From Streptomyces luteolus (GTDB lineage: Bacteria; Actinomycetota; Actinomycetes; Streptomycetales; Streptomycetaceae): a stretch of DNA of 64,000 nucleotides. Position numbers and translations under genes: made by a program. The notes under the pieces are model-generated. The model did no database searches, had not been told where the DNA came from, and saw only the letters and a program-made list of their open reading frames with translations. Shown piece by piece: positions 9,098 to 17,214 of the stretch; positions within the stretch are counted from its first letter, which is position 1, and every line of letters begins with the position of its first letter. The stretch spans positions 62,001 through 126,000 of the forward strand of contig NZ_JASCIS010000021.1 in the NCBI RefSeq assembly GCF_029968015.1. Reading direction: 5' to 3'.

Positions 9098-10470
9098 CTC
9101 TGCGCCCGAAGGGCCTCACGCAGCCACGCGTACGAGGCCTTCGGGGTGCGCTCCAGGGTGTCGTAGTCGACGTGCACCAGGCCGAAGCGCTGCCGGTAGC
9201 CCTCCGCCCACTCGAAGTTGTCGAGCAGCGACCAGACGAAGTAGCCGCGTACGTCGACACCTGCCGCCAACGCCCGGTGCAGGGACCGCAGATGGCCGTC
9301 GAGGAAGGCGACGCGCTCCTGGTCGTCGAGCCCGTCGTACGAGCAGCCGTTCTCGGTGATCATCAGGGGCGGGAGCCGGTCGCCGTAGCGCCGGGGGAGG
9401 TCCAGGAGCAGTTCGGTGAACGCCTCGGGCACCACGGGCCAGCCGAAGTCGGTGCGCGGATAGCCATCGATCTCCCGTGGCGCGAAGGGGAGTTCGGGCG
9501 GGATCGCGACTCCGGAGAACTCCTGTGGGCCGGTACCGGGCGCGCCCACCCGGGTCGGCTGGTAGTAGTTGACGCCGTACCAGTCGAGCGGCGCGGAGAT
9601 CAGCTTCAGGTCGGCGTCGAGGCCGGGGGCGTCGAGGAGTTCGGCGATGCCGTCGGGGTAGCGGCCGAGCAGCAGCGGGTCGGCGAAGAGCCGGTTGAGG
9701 AGCAGGTCGTAGAAGTCGGCGGCCTCGCGGTCGGCCGGGTCGTCGGACGCGGGCCAGGTCGGGCCGTGCGAGTTGGCGATGCCGATGTGGTCCGCGCCGG
9801 CCGCGCGCAGCGCCTGGACGGCGAGGCCGTGGCCGAGCAGCTGGTGGTGGGCGACGGGCAGCGCGTCGAAGAGCATCCGGTGCCCCGGCGCGTGCTCGCC
9901 GAGCGCGTGCCCGAGCAGGGTGTGCTCGGCGGGTTCGTTGAGGGTGATCCAGGTGGGCACCCGGTCCCCGATCCGCGCGGCCACCACGGCCGCGTACTGC
10001 GCGAACCGCTCCGCCGTGTCCCGCCGCCGCCAGCCGCCCGCCTCCTCCAGGACCAGCGGGGTGTCCCAGTGGAACAGCGTCGGTACGGGGCGTACGCCCG
10101 CGGCGCACAGCTCGTCCACCAGGCGGTCGTAGAAGTCCAGGCCCCGCTCGCTGACCTGGCCCGCGCCGGTGGGCTGCACCCGGGGCCAGGAGACGGAGAA
10201 GCGGTACGCACCGACGCCGAGGTCGCGGATCAGGGCGACGTCCTCGCGGTAGCGGTGGTAGTGGTCGCAGGCCACATCGGCCGTCGTGCCGTCCTTCACC
10301 CGGCCGGGTGTGGCCGTGAACGCGTCCCACACGGAGCGGCCGCGCCGGTCGGCGGCGCCCTCGATCTGGTGGGCGGAGGTGGAGACGCCCCAGAGGAAGT
10401 CACCGGGGAAGCGGGGGAGGGCGGTGCTGCTCGTGCCGGGGCTGGGGCTCGTGCTCGCGCTGGCTGCCAT
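9094..10470 (-). CDS. GH1 beta-glucosidase
   Basis: This is a 458-residue glycoside hydrolase family 1 enzyme hydrolysing beta-glucosides with retention of configuration. The N-terminal FPGDFLWGVSTSAHQIEGA signature is present, the acid/base Glu179 is in TLNEP, and the nucleophile Glu373 is in ITENG. There is no signal peptide, so it is cytoplasmic and acts on imported disaccharides. The ATG at 10470 gives a normal family length. An alternative ATG at 10482 adds four residues. The gene overlaps the downstream MFS transporter gene by 4 nt (ATGA). A perfect inverted repeat just upstream may be the operator. Confidence 0.94.
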   Translation of the reverse strand: MAASASTSPSPGTSSTALPRFPGDFLWGVSTSAHQIEGAADRRGRSVWDAFTATPGRVKDGTTADVACDHYHRYREDVALIRDLGVGAYRFSVSWPRVQPTGAGQVSERGLDFYDRLVDELCAAGVRPVPTLFHWDTPLVLEEAGGWRRRDTAERFAQYAAVVAARIGDRVPTWITLNEPAEHTLLGHALGEHAPGHRMLFDALPVAHHQLLGHGLAVQALRAAGADHIGIANSHGPTWPASDDPADREAADFYDLLLNRLFADPLLLGRYPDGIAELLDAPGLDADLKLISAPLDWYGVNYYQPTRVGAPGTGPQEFSGVAIPPELPFAPREIDGYPRTDFGWPVVPEAFTELLLDLPRRYGDRLPPLMITENGCSYDGLDDQERVAFLDGHLRSLHRALAAGVDVRGYFVWSLLDNFEWAEGYRQRFGLVHVDYDTLERTPKASYAWLREALRAQR

Positions 10471-10482
10471 GCGCGGGATCAT

Positions 10483-10500
10483 CCGTACCCGCGAGTACGG
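10483..10500. promoter_or_regulatory. Inverted repeat upstream of the GH1-MFS pair
   Basis: CCGTAC-CCGCGA-GTACGG has perfect 6-bp arms and lies immediately before the GH1 start region, next to a TTGACA-like hexamer (on the minus strand, about 10501-10506). It is a plausible operator. No regulator gene is adjacent. Confidence 0.4.
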
Positions 10501-10625
10501 TGTCAACGGGTAGAGGCGGGCGGGTTGTTGGACTTCCGCCCGCGACCCCGCCCGCCTCTCGCCCGCCTCCCGCCCGCCGCTCGCCTGCCTCCCGCCCGCC
10601 TCTCTCCCGCCGCCGCGGAACCGCC

Positions 10626-10892
10626 CTACGAGCCTTCCTTCAGGACTCTGGAGATCAGCTTGCGCTGGCAGTCGGTGAGCCGGGGGTCCGAGCAGTACAC
10701 GGTGTGCTCGCCGACCGTGATCTGGTAGGTGAACCCGTCCGGAACACCGACCGGCGGGGTGGACCTGGCCTCGGACACGGCCTGGTCGGCGAGGGCCTGC
10801 CACTCCTGGGTGTCGGACAGCTCCGCCGTGTCGACCTCGGCGTTCCGCTCGATGCCACCGAAGCCGCCCGTGCGCTTGACGTGGATTCGCAT
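10626..10892 (-). CDS. Emfourin-type inhibitor of the neighbouring M4 protease
   Basis: This 88-residue protein resembles emfourin, the small proteinaceous inhibitor encoded beside protealysin-like M4 proteases. It shows MRIHVKRTGGFGGIERNAEVD at the start, a helical middle (DTQEWQALADQAVSEAR), and the beta-hairpin segment FTYQITVGEHTVYCSDPRLT. No signal peptide is present, consistent with a cytoplasmic inhibitor that keeps the protease in check in the producing cell. It lies 38 nt downstream of the M4 gene on the same strand, and the two are almost certainly one operon. The family call rests on residue pattern plus the diagnostic gene pairing. Confidence 0.85.
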   Translation of the reverse strand: MRIHVKRTGGFGGIERNAEVDTAELSDTQEWQALADQAVSEARSTPPVGVPDGFTYQITVGEHTVYCSDPRLTDCQRKLISRVLKEGS

Positions 10893-10930
10893 GGTCTCTG
10901 TCTACTCCCCACAGCCGGTCCCCGCACGGC

Positions 10931-11998
10931 CTACGCGGTGGGCACGCCCACCTCGGACCAGGCCTTCACGACCGCCTCGTGCTCGTCGCCGCGGCCGTAC
11001 CGCTCGGCCGCCCGGTCGATCGTGGCCTTGGCGAAGTCGGTGAAGGTGCAGTCCATGGCCAGTTCGCCGCCGGTCAGGACGTCGTACCAGAGCTGCCCCG
11101 CGCGCTCCCAGGCGTTCCCGCCGAGGCGGGTGGCGAACAGGTGGAAGGCGCGGTTGGGGATGCCGGAGTTGATGTGCACACCGCCGTTGTCCTGCTCGGT
11201 GTCGACGTAGTCGTCCATGTGCCCGGGCTGCGGGTCCTTGCCGAGGACGTCGTCGTCGTACGCCGTGCCCGGGGCCTTCATCGAGCGCAGCGCGACGCCC
11301 TGGACGTCGGGGGCGAGCAGGCCTTCGCCGATCAGCCAGTCGGCCTGGTCGGCGGTCTGGCCGAGGGTGTACTGCTTGACCAGCGAGCCGAAGACGTCGG
11401 AGACGGACTCGTTGAGCGCGCCGGACTGGCCGGAGTAGGCGAGGTTCGCGGTGTACTGCGTGACGCCGTGGGTGAGCTCGTGCGCCATGACGTCGACCGG
11501 GATCGTGAAGTCGAGGAAGATCTCGCCGTCACCGTCGCCGAACACCATCTGCTTGCCGTCCCAGAAGGCGTTCCCGTACTTCTCGTCGTAGTGGACGGTC
11601 GCGATCAGCGGGAGGCCGTTGCCGTCGATGGAGTCGCGCTCGAAGCTCTTCAGGAAGAGCTCGAAGGTGGCGCCGAGTCCGGCGTAGGCACGGTTGACGG
11701 TGGCGTCCTGGCTGGGCTCCCCGCCCTCCGCGCGGACCTTCGTGCCGGGCAGTTCCGTGCCGTTCCGCGCGTCGTGGATCGTGCGGTTCGGCTTCGCGTC
11801 GGCGGCGCGGGCGACGGTGGGGCGGACGGTGGCGGCGGCCGTGGTCAGACGCCGGGAGCGGTTCGCCTCGTCCTGGAGGAGGGTGTGGCGCGCGGCCCCG
11901 GCGACGGCCGCGTTCTCGGCCTGCGAGAGCCGGTCGAGGAGGTGGGGCGGGACGATGGTGCAGTAGACGGGCTCAAGGCCCGTTCGGGTGGTGTCCAT
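10931..11998 (-). CDS. Protealysin-like M4 (thermolysin family) metalloprotease
   Basis: This is a 355-residue M4 metallopeptidase. The zinc motif HELTH has His173, Glu174 and His177, and the third ligand Glu197 is in GALNESVSDVFG. The N-terminus lacks a Sec signal peptide and carries a short propeptide beginning CTIVPPHLLDRL, the PPL motif of protealysin-like precursors, unlike the long FTP/PepSY propeptide of secreted thermolysins. I chose the ATG at 11998 because it places the PPL motif about fifteen residues from the N-terminus and has GGTGG upstream. In-frame starts at 12028 and further upstream cannot be excluded. The emfourin-type inhibitor gene follows in the same operon. It faces the leuA leader divergently. 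Confidence 0.92.
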   Translation of the reverse strand: MDTTRTGLEPVYCTIVPPHLLDRLSQAENAAVAGAARHTLLQDEANRSRRLTTAAATVRPTVARAADAKPNRTIHDARNGTELPGTKVRAEGGEPSQDATVNRAYAGLGATFELFLKSFERDSIDGNGLPLIATVHYDEKYGNAFWDGKQMVFGDGDGEIFLDFTIPVDVMAHELTHGVTQYTANLAYSGQSGALNESVSDVFGSLVKQYTLGQTADQADWLIGEGLLAPDVQGVALRSMKAPGTAYDDDVLGKDPQPGHMDDYVDTEQDNGGVHINSGIPNRAFHLFATRLGGNAWERAGQLWYDVLTGGELAMDCTFTDFAKATIDRAAERYGRGDEHEAVVKAWSEVGVPTA

Positions 11999-12141
11999 CC
12001 ATCCACCGTGGCATTGCGTGATCGTCATGTCACTACCCGCTACCAGGATTGACGAAATAGAGGGAATCGTCACGTTCGAGCCGTTACCTCAAGGTGGTCC
12101 CGCATACTGATACGGGTCGACGCACACCGGACGGTCTCGGC

Positions 12142-12147
12142 TACGCT
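12142..12147 (+). promoter_or_regulatory. Candidate -10 element of the leuA leader transcript
   Basis: TACGCT lies ten bases upstream of the leader-peptide ATG at 12158, which would give an mRNA with only a few untranslated bases. No convincing -35 is visible 17 bp upstream. Confidence 0.4.
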
Positions 12148-12157
12148 CCCTCTCATC

Positions 12158-12205
12158 ATGCGTTTCGGGCTGCTTCTTCTTAGCTGCCGCGGCGAGGGCC
12201 TGTAG
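12158..12205 (+). CDS. leuA leader peptide with four consecutive leucine codons
   Basis: A 15-codon open frame encodes MRFGLLLLSCRGEGL and ends at TAG, 88 nt before leuA. Codons 5-8 are CTG CTT CTT CTT, unusual both for the run of Leu and for using CTT, a rare codon in this GC-rich genome, three times. This is the hallmark of ribosome-mediated leucine attenuation. Leader peptides of this kind upstream of leuA have been predicted in Streptomyces by comparative genomics. Ribosome stalling at the Leu codons when leucyl-tRNA is scarce would switch the RNA fold downstream. Confidence 0.85.
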   Translation: MRFGLLLLSCRGEGL

Positions 12206-12260
12206 TCGTAGGCCGACCCCCTCCCCGCGGAGTCGAGTGGTGCACGAACGACCGTCGGCC
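12197..12260 (+). promoter_or_regulatory. Alternative RNA pairings between leader peptide and leuA
   Basis: GGCCT at 12197-12201 can pair with AGGCC at 12210-12214, with the leader stop codon in the loop. The bases GGCCGAC at 12211-12217 can instead pair with GTCGGCC at 12254-12260. The two pairings are mutually exclusive because they share GGCC at 12211-12214. A ribosome finishing the leader peptide would cover the first arm and favour the second fold. This is consistent with attenuation, but no classic T-run terminator is visible, so translation-level control is also possible. Confidence 0.5.
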
Positions 12261-12293
12261 GTCCCCCGCGGACCCCACGAGGAGCCCTACGCA

Positions 12294-14024
12294 ATGCCGA
12301 ACTTCCAGCAGCCCTCCGCCATGCCGATCCACAAGTACAGCGGCTATGACGCGGTGGACATCGCGGACCGCACCTGGCCGGCCAACCGGATCACCAAGGC
12401 ACCCCGCTGGCTCTCCACCGACCTGCGCGACGGCAACCAGGCCCTGATCGACCCGATGTCGCCCGAGCGCAAGCGCCGGATGTTCGACCAGCTGGTCAAG
12501 ATGGGCTACAAGGAGATCGAGGTCGGCTTCCCCGCCTCCGGCCAGACCGATTTCGACTTCGTTCGCTCGATCATCGAGGAGCCGGGCGCGATCCCGGACG
12601 ACGTCACGATCTCCGTCCTGACCCAGGCCCGCGAGGACCTGATCGAGCGGACCGTGGAGTCCCTGAAGGGCGCCAGGCGCGCCACGGTGCACCTGTACAA
12701 CGCGACGGCGCCGGTCTTCCGCCGCGTCGTCTTCCGCGGCTCCAAGGACGACATCAAGCAGATCGCCGTCGACGGCACCCGCCTGGTGATGGAGTACGCG
12801 GAGAAGATCCTGGGCCCGGAGACCGAATTCGGCTACCAGTACTCGCCGGAGATCTTCACGGACACCGAGCTGGACTTCGCCCTGGAGGTCTGCGAGGCCG
12901 TCATGGACGTCTACCAGCCGGGCCCGGGCCGCGAGATCATCCTCAACCTGCCCGCCACGGTGGAGCGTTCGACCCCCTCCACGCACGCGGACCGCTTCGA
13001 GTGGATGGGCCGCAACCTGTCCCGCCGCGAGCACGTCGTCCTGTCGGTCCACCCGCACAACGACCGGGGCACCGCCGTCGCCGCCGCCGAGCTGGCCGTG
13101 ATGGCCGGCGCCGACCGCGTCGAGGGCTGCCTGTTCGGCCAGGGCGAGCGCACCGGCAACGTCGACCTGGTCACCCTGGGCATGAACCTGTTCTCGCAGG
13201 GCGTCGACCCGCAGATCGACTTCTCCGACATCGACGAGATCCGTCGCACGTGGGAGTACTGCAACCAGATGGAGGTCCACCCGCGCCACCCGTACGTGGG
13301 CGACCTGGTCTACACCTCCTTCTCCGGCTCCCACCAGGACGCCATCAAGAAGGGCTTCGACGCCATGGAGGCCGACGCGAAGGCCAAGGGCGTCACCGTC
13401 GACGACATCGAGTGGGCCGTCCCGTACCTGCCGATCGACCCGAAGGACGTCGGCCGCTCGTACGAAGCGGTCATCCGCGTCAACTCGCAGTCCGGCAAGG
13501 GCGGTATCGCGTACGTCCTGAAGAACGACCACAAGCTGGACCTGCCGCGCCGGATGCAGGTCGAGTTCTCCAAGGTCATCCAGACCAAGACCGACGCCGA
13601 GGGCGGCGAGGTCACGCCGGGCGCGATCTGGGAGACCTTCCAGGACGAGTACCTGCCCAACGAGGCCAACGCTGCGGCTCGATGGGGGCGCCTCCAGCTG
13701 CGTTCCGGCCAGACCACCACCGACACCGACGGCGTGGACACCCTGACCGTCGACGCGGTCGTGGACGGCCAGGAGACCGCCCTGAAGGGCACCGGCAACG
13801 GCCCGATCTCGGCCTTCTTCGACGCGCTGCAGGCCATCGGCATCGACGTACGCCTCCTGGACTACCAGGAGCACACGATGAGCGAGGGCGCCTCCGCGCA
13901 GGCCGCCTCGTACATCGAGTGCGCCATCGACGACAAGGTCATGTGGGGCATCGGCATCGACGCCAACACCACGCGTGCCTCCCTGAAGGCGGTCGTCTCC
14001 GCCGTCAACCGCGCGGGCAGGTAA
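12294..14024 (+). CDS. leuA: 2-isopropylmalate synthase
   Basis: This 576-residue LeuA condenses acetyl-CoA with 2-oxoisovalerate, the first committed step of leucine synthesis. The HMGL-like catalytic domain shows LSTDLRDGNQAL with the metal-binding Asp and VHPHNDRGTAVAAAELA with the metal-binding histidines. The C-terminal LeuA allosteric dimerisation domain (about residues 440-576) provides leucine feedback inhibition. The ATG at 12294 has GAGGAG at 12279-12284 as ribosome binding site. An upstream leader peptide with four Leu codons points to a second, translation-coupled layer of control. A strong T-tailed terminator follows at 14049. Confidence 0.97.
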   Translation: MPNFQQPSAMPIHKYSGYDAVDIADRTWPANRITKAPRWLSTDLRDGNQALIDPMSPERKRRMFDQLVKMGYKEIEVGFPASGQTDFDFVRSIIEEPGAIPDDVTISVLTQAREDLIERTVESLKGARRATVHLYNATAPVFRRVVFRGSKDDIKQIAVDGTRLVMEYAEKILGPETEFGYQYSPEIFTDTELDFALEVCEAVMDVYQPGPGREIILNLPATVERSTPSTHADRFEWMGRNLSRREHVVLSVHPHNDRGTAVAAAELAVMAGADRVEGCLFGQGERTGNVDLVTLGMNLFSQGVDPQIDFSDIDEIRRTWEYCNQMEVHPRHPYVGDLVYTSFSGSHQDAIKKGFDAMEADAKAKGVTVDDIEWAVPYLPIDPKDVGRSYEAVIRVNSQSGKGGIAYVLKNDHKLDLPRRMQVEFSKVIQTKTDAEGGEVTPGAIWETFQDEYLPNEANAAARWGRLQLRSGQTTTDTDGVDTLTVDAVVDGQETALKGTGNGPISAFFDALQAIGIDVRLLDYQEHTMSEGASAQAASYIECAIDDKVMWGIGIDANTTRASLKAVVSAVNRAGR

Positions 14025-14048
14025 GGCAGCCACGCCCCCTGGCGCTCG

Positions 14049-14083
14049 GGCCCCGCTCATCTGTCCGATGAGCGGGGCCTTTT
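14049..14083 (+). terminator. Rho-independent terminator of leuA
   Basis: GGCCCCGCTCAT (14049-14060) and ATGAGCGGGGCC (14068-14079) form a perfect 12-bp stem with a 7-nt loop followed by TTTT. This is the clearest intrinsic terminator in the window. Confidence 0.93.
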
Positions 14084-14211
14084 CCGTTCCGTGCCTGTTC
14101 GCCTCCGACTGGTCTTGGCCATGTGCTGCTCAAGGTGCTGACGGCGCATCATCGGTGTGGCTAACATCACGTAAATACGGCGACGTTGCCGAAGTGTTGC
14201 GGAGGTGCGGC

Positions 14212-14913
14212 GTGCTGCCAGGCCTGGGACGACGTGTCGGAGAACCACGTATCTGGGGGATCCGCACCGCGTGGACCACCGTCGGGGACGGGGAGTTCTT
14301 CTGCCCCGGCTGCGGCGGCGACCGCAACTACCAGCGCCGCACCGGCCGTCGACGCTTCCTCGTGCTCGGCTTCCCGCTGCTCTCGCGCGGCGTCGCCGGA
14401 CCGGTCGTGGAGTGCGTGTCCTGCGCGCAGCGCTTCGGCACGGACTGCCTGGACCACCCGACCACCGTACGGTTCTCGGCCATGCTCAGAGACGCCGTGC
14501 ACACCGTCGCCCTCGCCGTCCTCACCGCGGGCGGCACCGCCTCCCGCACAGCGCTCGACATCGCTGTCGGCGCGGTGCGCTCCGCCGGGTACGTCGACTG
14601 CACCGGCGACCAGTTGAGCAACCTCGTCGACGCTCTCGCCGCGGACACCGGCCGCGTCACGACCGGCGACAGCCCCGTGGACGACGCGGGCGTCACCCTC
14701 GCCATAGAGCTCCACGAGGCCCTCGACCCCCTCGCGCCCCACCTCGCCCCCGCGGGCCGTGAGTCCATCCTCCTCCAGGCGGCCCGCATCGCCCTCGCGG
14801 ACGGCCCGTACACGGCGGCCGAGCGCGAGGTGCTCGCGACGGTCGGCAACGCGCTGACGATCGGGGCGGACGAGGTGGAGCGGGTCCTGGAGTCCGCCCG
14901 GACGCCGTCCTAG
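14212..14913 (+). CDS. Zinc-ribbon TerB-family (tellurite-resistance-like) protein
   Basis: This is a 233-residue protein. The N-terminal part carries a zinc ribbon with paired cysteines (FFCPGCGGDRNYQRR at about residues 31-45 and CVSCAQRFGTDC near 72-83) separated by the hydrophobic segment RRFLVLGFPLLSRG. The C-terminal half (about 95-233) is an all-helical TerB-like domain with the DALAADTG and IALADGPYTAAEREVLATVGNAL pattern. TerB-domain proteins are associated with tellurite resistance and membrane stress complexes, but the role of the actinobacterial zinc-ribbon form is not established. The GTG start at 14212 is supported by GGAGG at 14201-14205. No partner ter genes are nearby. Confidence 0.82.
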   Translation: MLPGLGRRVGEPRIWGIRTAWTTVGDGEFFCPGCGGDRNYQRRTGRRRFLVLGFPLLSRGVAGPVVECVSCAQRFGTDCLDHPTTVRFSAMLRDAVHTVALAVLTAGGTASRTALDIAVGAVRSAGYVDCTGDQLSNLVDALAADTGRVTTGDSPVDDAGVTLAIELHEALDPLAPHLAPAGRESILLQAARIALADGPYTAAEREVLATVGNALTIGADEVERVLESARTPS

Positions 14914-14998
14914 CCCTCCCAGCCCTTCGCGCCCGCCGCTCGCCACTCCCGCCGCTCGCCGCACTCACCGCTCTCAACTCCCGCTGCCCGTCGGGGTA

Positions 14999-15027
14999 TT
15001 GCCGTGCTCTCGCATGCGCTGTAGCTT
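14999..15027 (+). promoter_or_regulatory. Candidate promoter of the sialidase gene
   Basis: TTGCCG (14999-15004) and TAGCTT (15022-15027) are separated by 17 bp, a good housekeeping-type spacing. Transcription would begin at or just before the ATG at 15036, and no ribosome binding site is visible there, so a leaderless mRNA is likely. Confidence 0.5.
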
Positions 15028-15035
15028 CACCGGAC

Positions 15036-16262
15036 ATGAGACGTCCTACGTCCGGATTGCGTACCAGTCGACTGCTCGTCCTCGCCGTCGCCTTCGCGGC
15101 AGCCGCCACGACGGCCGGCCCCGCGGCGGCCAAGTCCCGCCCTGATGCCGCCGGTTGCGCGGTGTCCGTTCCGTACCGGGCGGGGGAGGACGGATACGAC
15201 ACCTTCCGCATCCCGGCCGCCCTGCGAACGAGGTCCGGGGCCGTGCTCGCCTTCGCGGAGGGGCGGGTCGGGGGCGCCGGAGACACCGGGAACATCGACG
15301 TCGTCGTGAAGCGGTCCACGGACGGGGGCTGTACGTGGGGGCCGCTCAGCGTGGTCGCCGCCGGGGACGGGGACACGCGGGGCAACCCGGCGCCCGTCGT
15401 CGACCCGCGCACCGGTCGCGTCGTGCTGCTCACCTCGTACAACAGCGGGCAGGTCAGCGAGGCGCAGATCATGCGGGGCGAGGTCACGGCCGAGCAGAGC
15501 CGACGGGTGTTCGCGCAGACCAGCCGGGACGACGGGCGGTCGTTCTCCCGGCCGCGTGACATCACCGCCGACGTGAAGCCCGGACACTGGCGCTGGTACG
15601 CCACCGGGCCCGGCCACGCGATCGCCCTGACGCGCGGGCCGCACGCCGGACGGCTCGTCGTACCGGCCAACCACTCCTCCGCGCCGCCCGCCGGCTCCTC
15701 CGACACCGGCCAGGAGGCCAAGTACTACGGCGCGCACGCCCTCTACAGCGACGACGGCGGCCGCAACTGGGAGCTGGGGTTCGTGGAGGACGCGTACGAG
15801 GGCGTGAACAACGCGAACGAGTCACTCGCGGCCCAACTCCCCGACGGGCGACTGTACTTCAGCGCACGGGACCAGCACGGGCCGAGCGCCGGGAATCGGC
15901 TCGACTCCTATTCCAGTGACGGCGGGGAGTCCCTGGACCGGCCGTACCAGGTCCAGCCGACGCTGAACGACGTGCCGATCGTGCAGGCGAGCGTGCTGCA
16001 ACTCGCCGGGCGGCGGGGCGGGTTGCTGTTCTCCGGTCCGTCCGTGCCGACCGCTCGGCGGGCGATGGCGGTGTGGCGCAGCGACGACTCCGGGCGGACC
16101 TTCGAGAAGGCCCTCACCGTCTCCGAGCTGCCCGCGGCGTACTCGGACCTCGTGCAGGTGGAGGGGCGTACGGTCGGATTGCTCTACGAGACGGGGGACA
16201 CGGGGACGTACGAGCGGATCGAGTTCCGGCGGTATGCGGTGCGGGAACTGGGGGAGTCCTAG
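15036..16262 (+). CDS. Secreted exo-alpha-sialidase (GH33)
   Basis: This is a 408-residue neuraminidase releasing terminal sialic acid from glycoconjugates. The signal peptide is MRRPTSGLRTSRLLVLAVAFAA and onward, with probable cleavage after about Ala32. Family hallmarks are FRIP at 57-60 (arginine triad), the presumed acid/base Asp88 in GNIDVVV, five Asp-boxes (STDGGCTW 94-101, SRDDGRSF 163-170, SDDGGRNW 238-245, SSDGGES 293-299, SDDSGRTF 349-356), and the catalytic Tyr384 in GLLYETGD. It ends 7 nt from the convergent neuraminate-lyase-like gene, next to a Dpp-type importer, which supports a sialic-acid scavenging role. No carbohydrate-binding module is present. Confidence 0.93.
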   Translation: MRRPTSGLRTSRLLVLAVAFAAAATTAGPAAAKSRPDAAGCAVSVPYRAGEDGYDTFRIPAALRTRSGAVLAFAEGRVGGAGDTGNIDVVVKRSTDGGCTWGPLSVVAAGDGDTRGNPAPVVDPRTGRVVLLTSYNSGQVSEAQIMRGEVTAEQSRRVFAQTSRDDGRSFSRPRDITADVKPGHWRWYATGPGHAIALTRGPHAGRLVVPANHSSAPPAGSSDTGQEAKYYGAHALYSDDGGRNWELGFVEDAYEGVNNANESLAAQLPDGRLYFSARDQHGPSAGNRLDSYSSDGGESLDRPYQVQPTLNDVPIVQASVLQLAGRRGGLLFSGPSVPTARRAMAVWRSDDSGRTFEKALTVSELPAAYSDLVQVEGRTVGLLYETGDTGTYERIEFRRYAVRELGES

Positions 16263-16269
16263 ACAGGGC

Positions 16270-17214
16270 TCAGAGCAACCCCGCCGCCGCCAGGTACTTC
16301 CCGACCTCGCCCACCTCCTGGGGAGACAGCGGGACCTGCGGTAGCGCGGTGGCCGGGCAGTCGATCACGCCGCGCAGGTGCAGCGCCGCCTTGAACGCGC
16401 CGAGGGCCGAGGACGAGCCGCCCATGCGGGACGGGTCGCCGGCCCCGGTCATGCCGAACAGCGCGCACAGCCGCTCCTGTTCCGCCCTCGCCCGGTCCCA
16501 GTCCCCCGCGCGGCAGGCCGCGTACAGGCGTACGTACCCCTCCGGGTCCACGTTGCCGAGGCCGGGCACGACCCCGTCCGCCCCCATCGCGAGGGCCGAG
16601 TCGACGGTGAGTTCCGCGCCGGTCAGCACGCTGAAGCCGGACACGTCCGCACGCGCGCGGGCGCCCAGGAGGAGTTCGCGGAAGGCGCCCTCGTCGCCGC
16701 TGGAGTCCTTGACCCCGGCGAGGACGCCCTCGGCCGCGAGGTCCAGGAGGAGCTGACCGGGCAGCTTCGTGTGGACGGAGACCGGCAGGTCGTACGCGAA
16801 GACCGGGACCGGGGAGGTGGCGGCCAGGGTGCGGAAGTGCGTGGCGATCTCGGCCGGGTGCGTACGCGTGTAGAAGGGCGCCGTGACGACCACCGCGTCC
16901 GCGCCCGCCACCGCCACGGCGTCCACGTGGTCCCGTACGCGCGGCGTCGTCATGTCGATCGCCCCCGCGAGGACCGGGAGTTGACCGGCCACGTGGGCGG
17001 TGACCGTCTCGACGACCGTACGGCGATGGCGGTCGGGCAGGTACGCCGCCTCCGAGGACGAGCCGAGGACGAACAGGGCGTCCACCCCCGCGCCCACCAG
17101 ATGGTCCACGAGCCGGACCAGGGAGCCGACGTCCACCTCGTGGTCCGGTGTCAGGGGAGTGCAGACAGGGGGGACGACACCGGTCAGCGAGGTCGGAGTG
17201 GCCGGAAGCGTCAT
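16270..17214 (-). CDS. DapA-family lyase, probable N-acetylneuraminate lyase
   Basis: This 314-residue TIM-barrel protein belongs to the dihydrodipicolinate synthase/N-acetylneuraminate lyase family. The Schiff-base Lys169 is in LAGVKDSSGD and Tyr141 in FAYDLP. The phosphate/carboxylate-binding loop reads GSSSEAAYLP instead of the GTTGE of DapA, which argues against a lysine-biosynthesis role. The ATG at 17214 has AGGAGG four bases upstream and overlaps the stop of the ABC ATPase gene by 4 nt. Being last in an importer operon and convergent with a sialidase, cleavage of imported sialic acid to ManNAc and pyruvate is the best inference. Other 2-keto-3-deoxy-sugar aldolase activities remain possible, and no nanK or nanE is seen nearby. 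Confidence 0.82.
   Translation of the reverse strand: MTLPATPTSLTGVVPPVCTPLTPDHEVDVGSLVRLVDHLVGAGVDALFVLGSSSEAAYLPDRHRRTVVETVTAHVAGQLPVLAGAIDMTTPRVRDHVDAVAVAGADAVVVTAPFYTRTHPAEIATHFRTLAATSPVPVFAYDLPVSVHTKLPGQLLLDLAAEGVLAGVKDSSGDEGAFRELLLGARARADVSGFSVLTGAELTVDSALAMGADGVVPGLGNVDPEGYVRLYAACRAGDWDRARAEQERLCALFGMTGAGDPSRMGGSSSALGAFKAALHLRGVIDCPATALPQVPLSPQEVGEVGKYLAAAGLL

Noticed and set aside
12180..14060. Long open frame antisense to leuA
   Set aside because: Low-complexity Val/Asp/Arg-rich translation with no motif, fully explained by codon bias of leuA on the other strand.
16270..17214. DapA (4-hydroxy-tetrahydrodipicolinate synthase) for lysine synthesis
   Set aside because: The DapA GTTGE-type loop reads GSSSEAA and the gene is the last member of an importer operon next to a sialidase.
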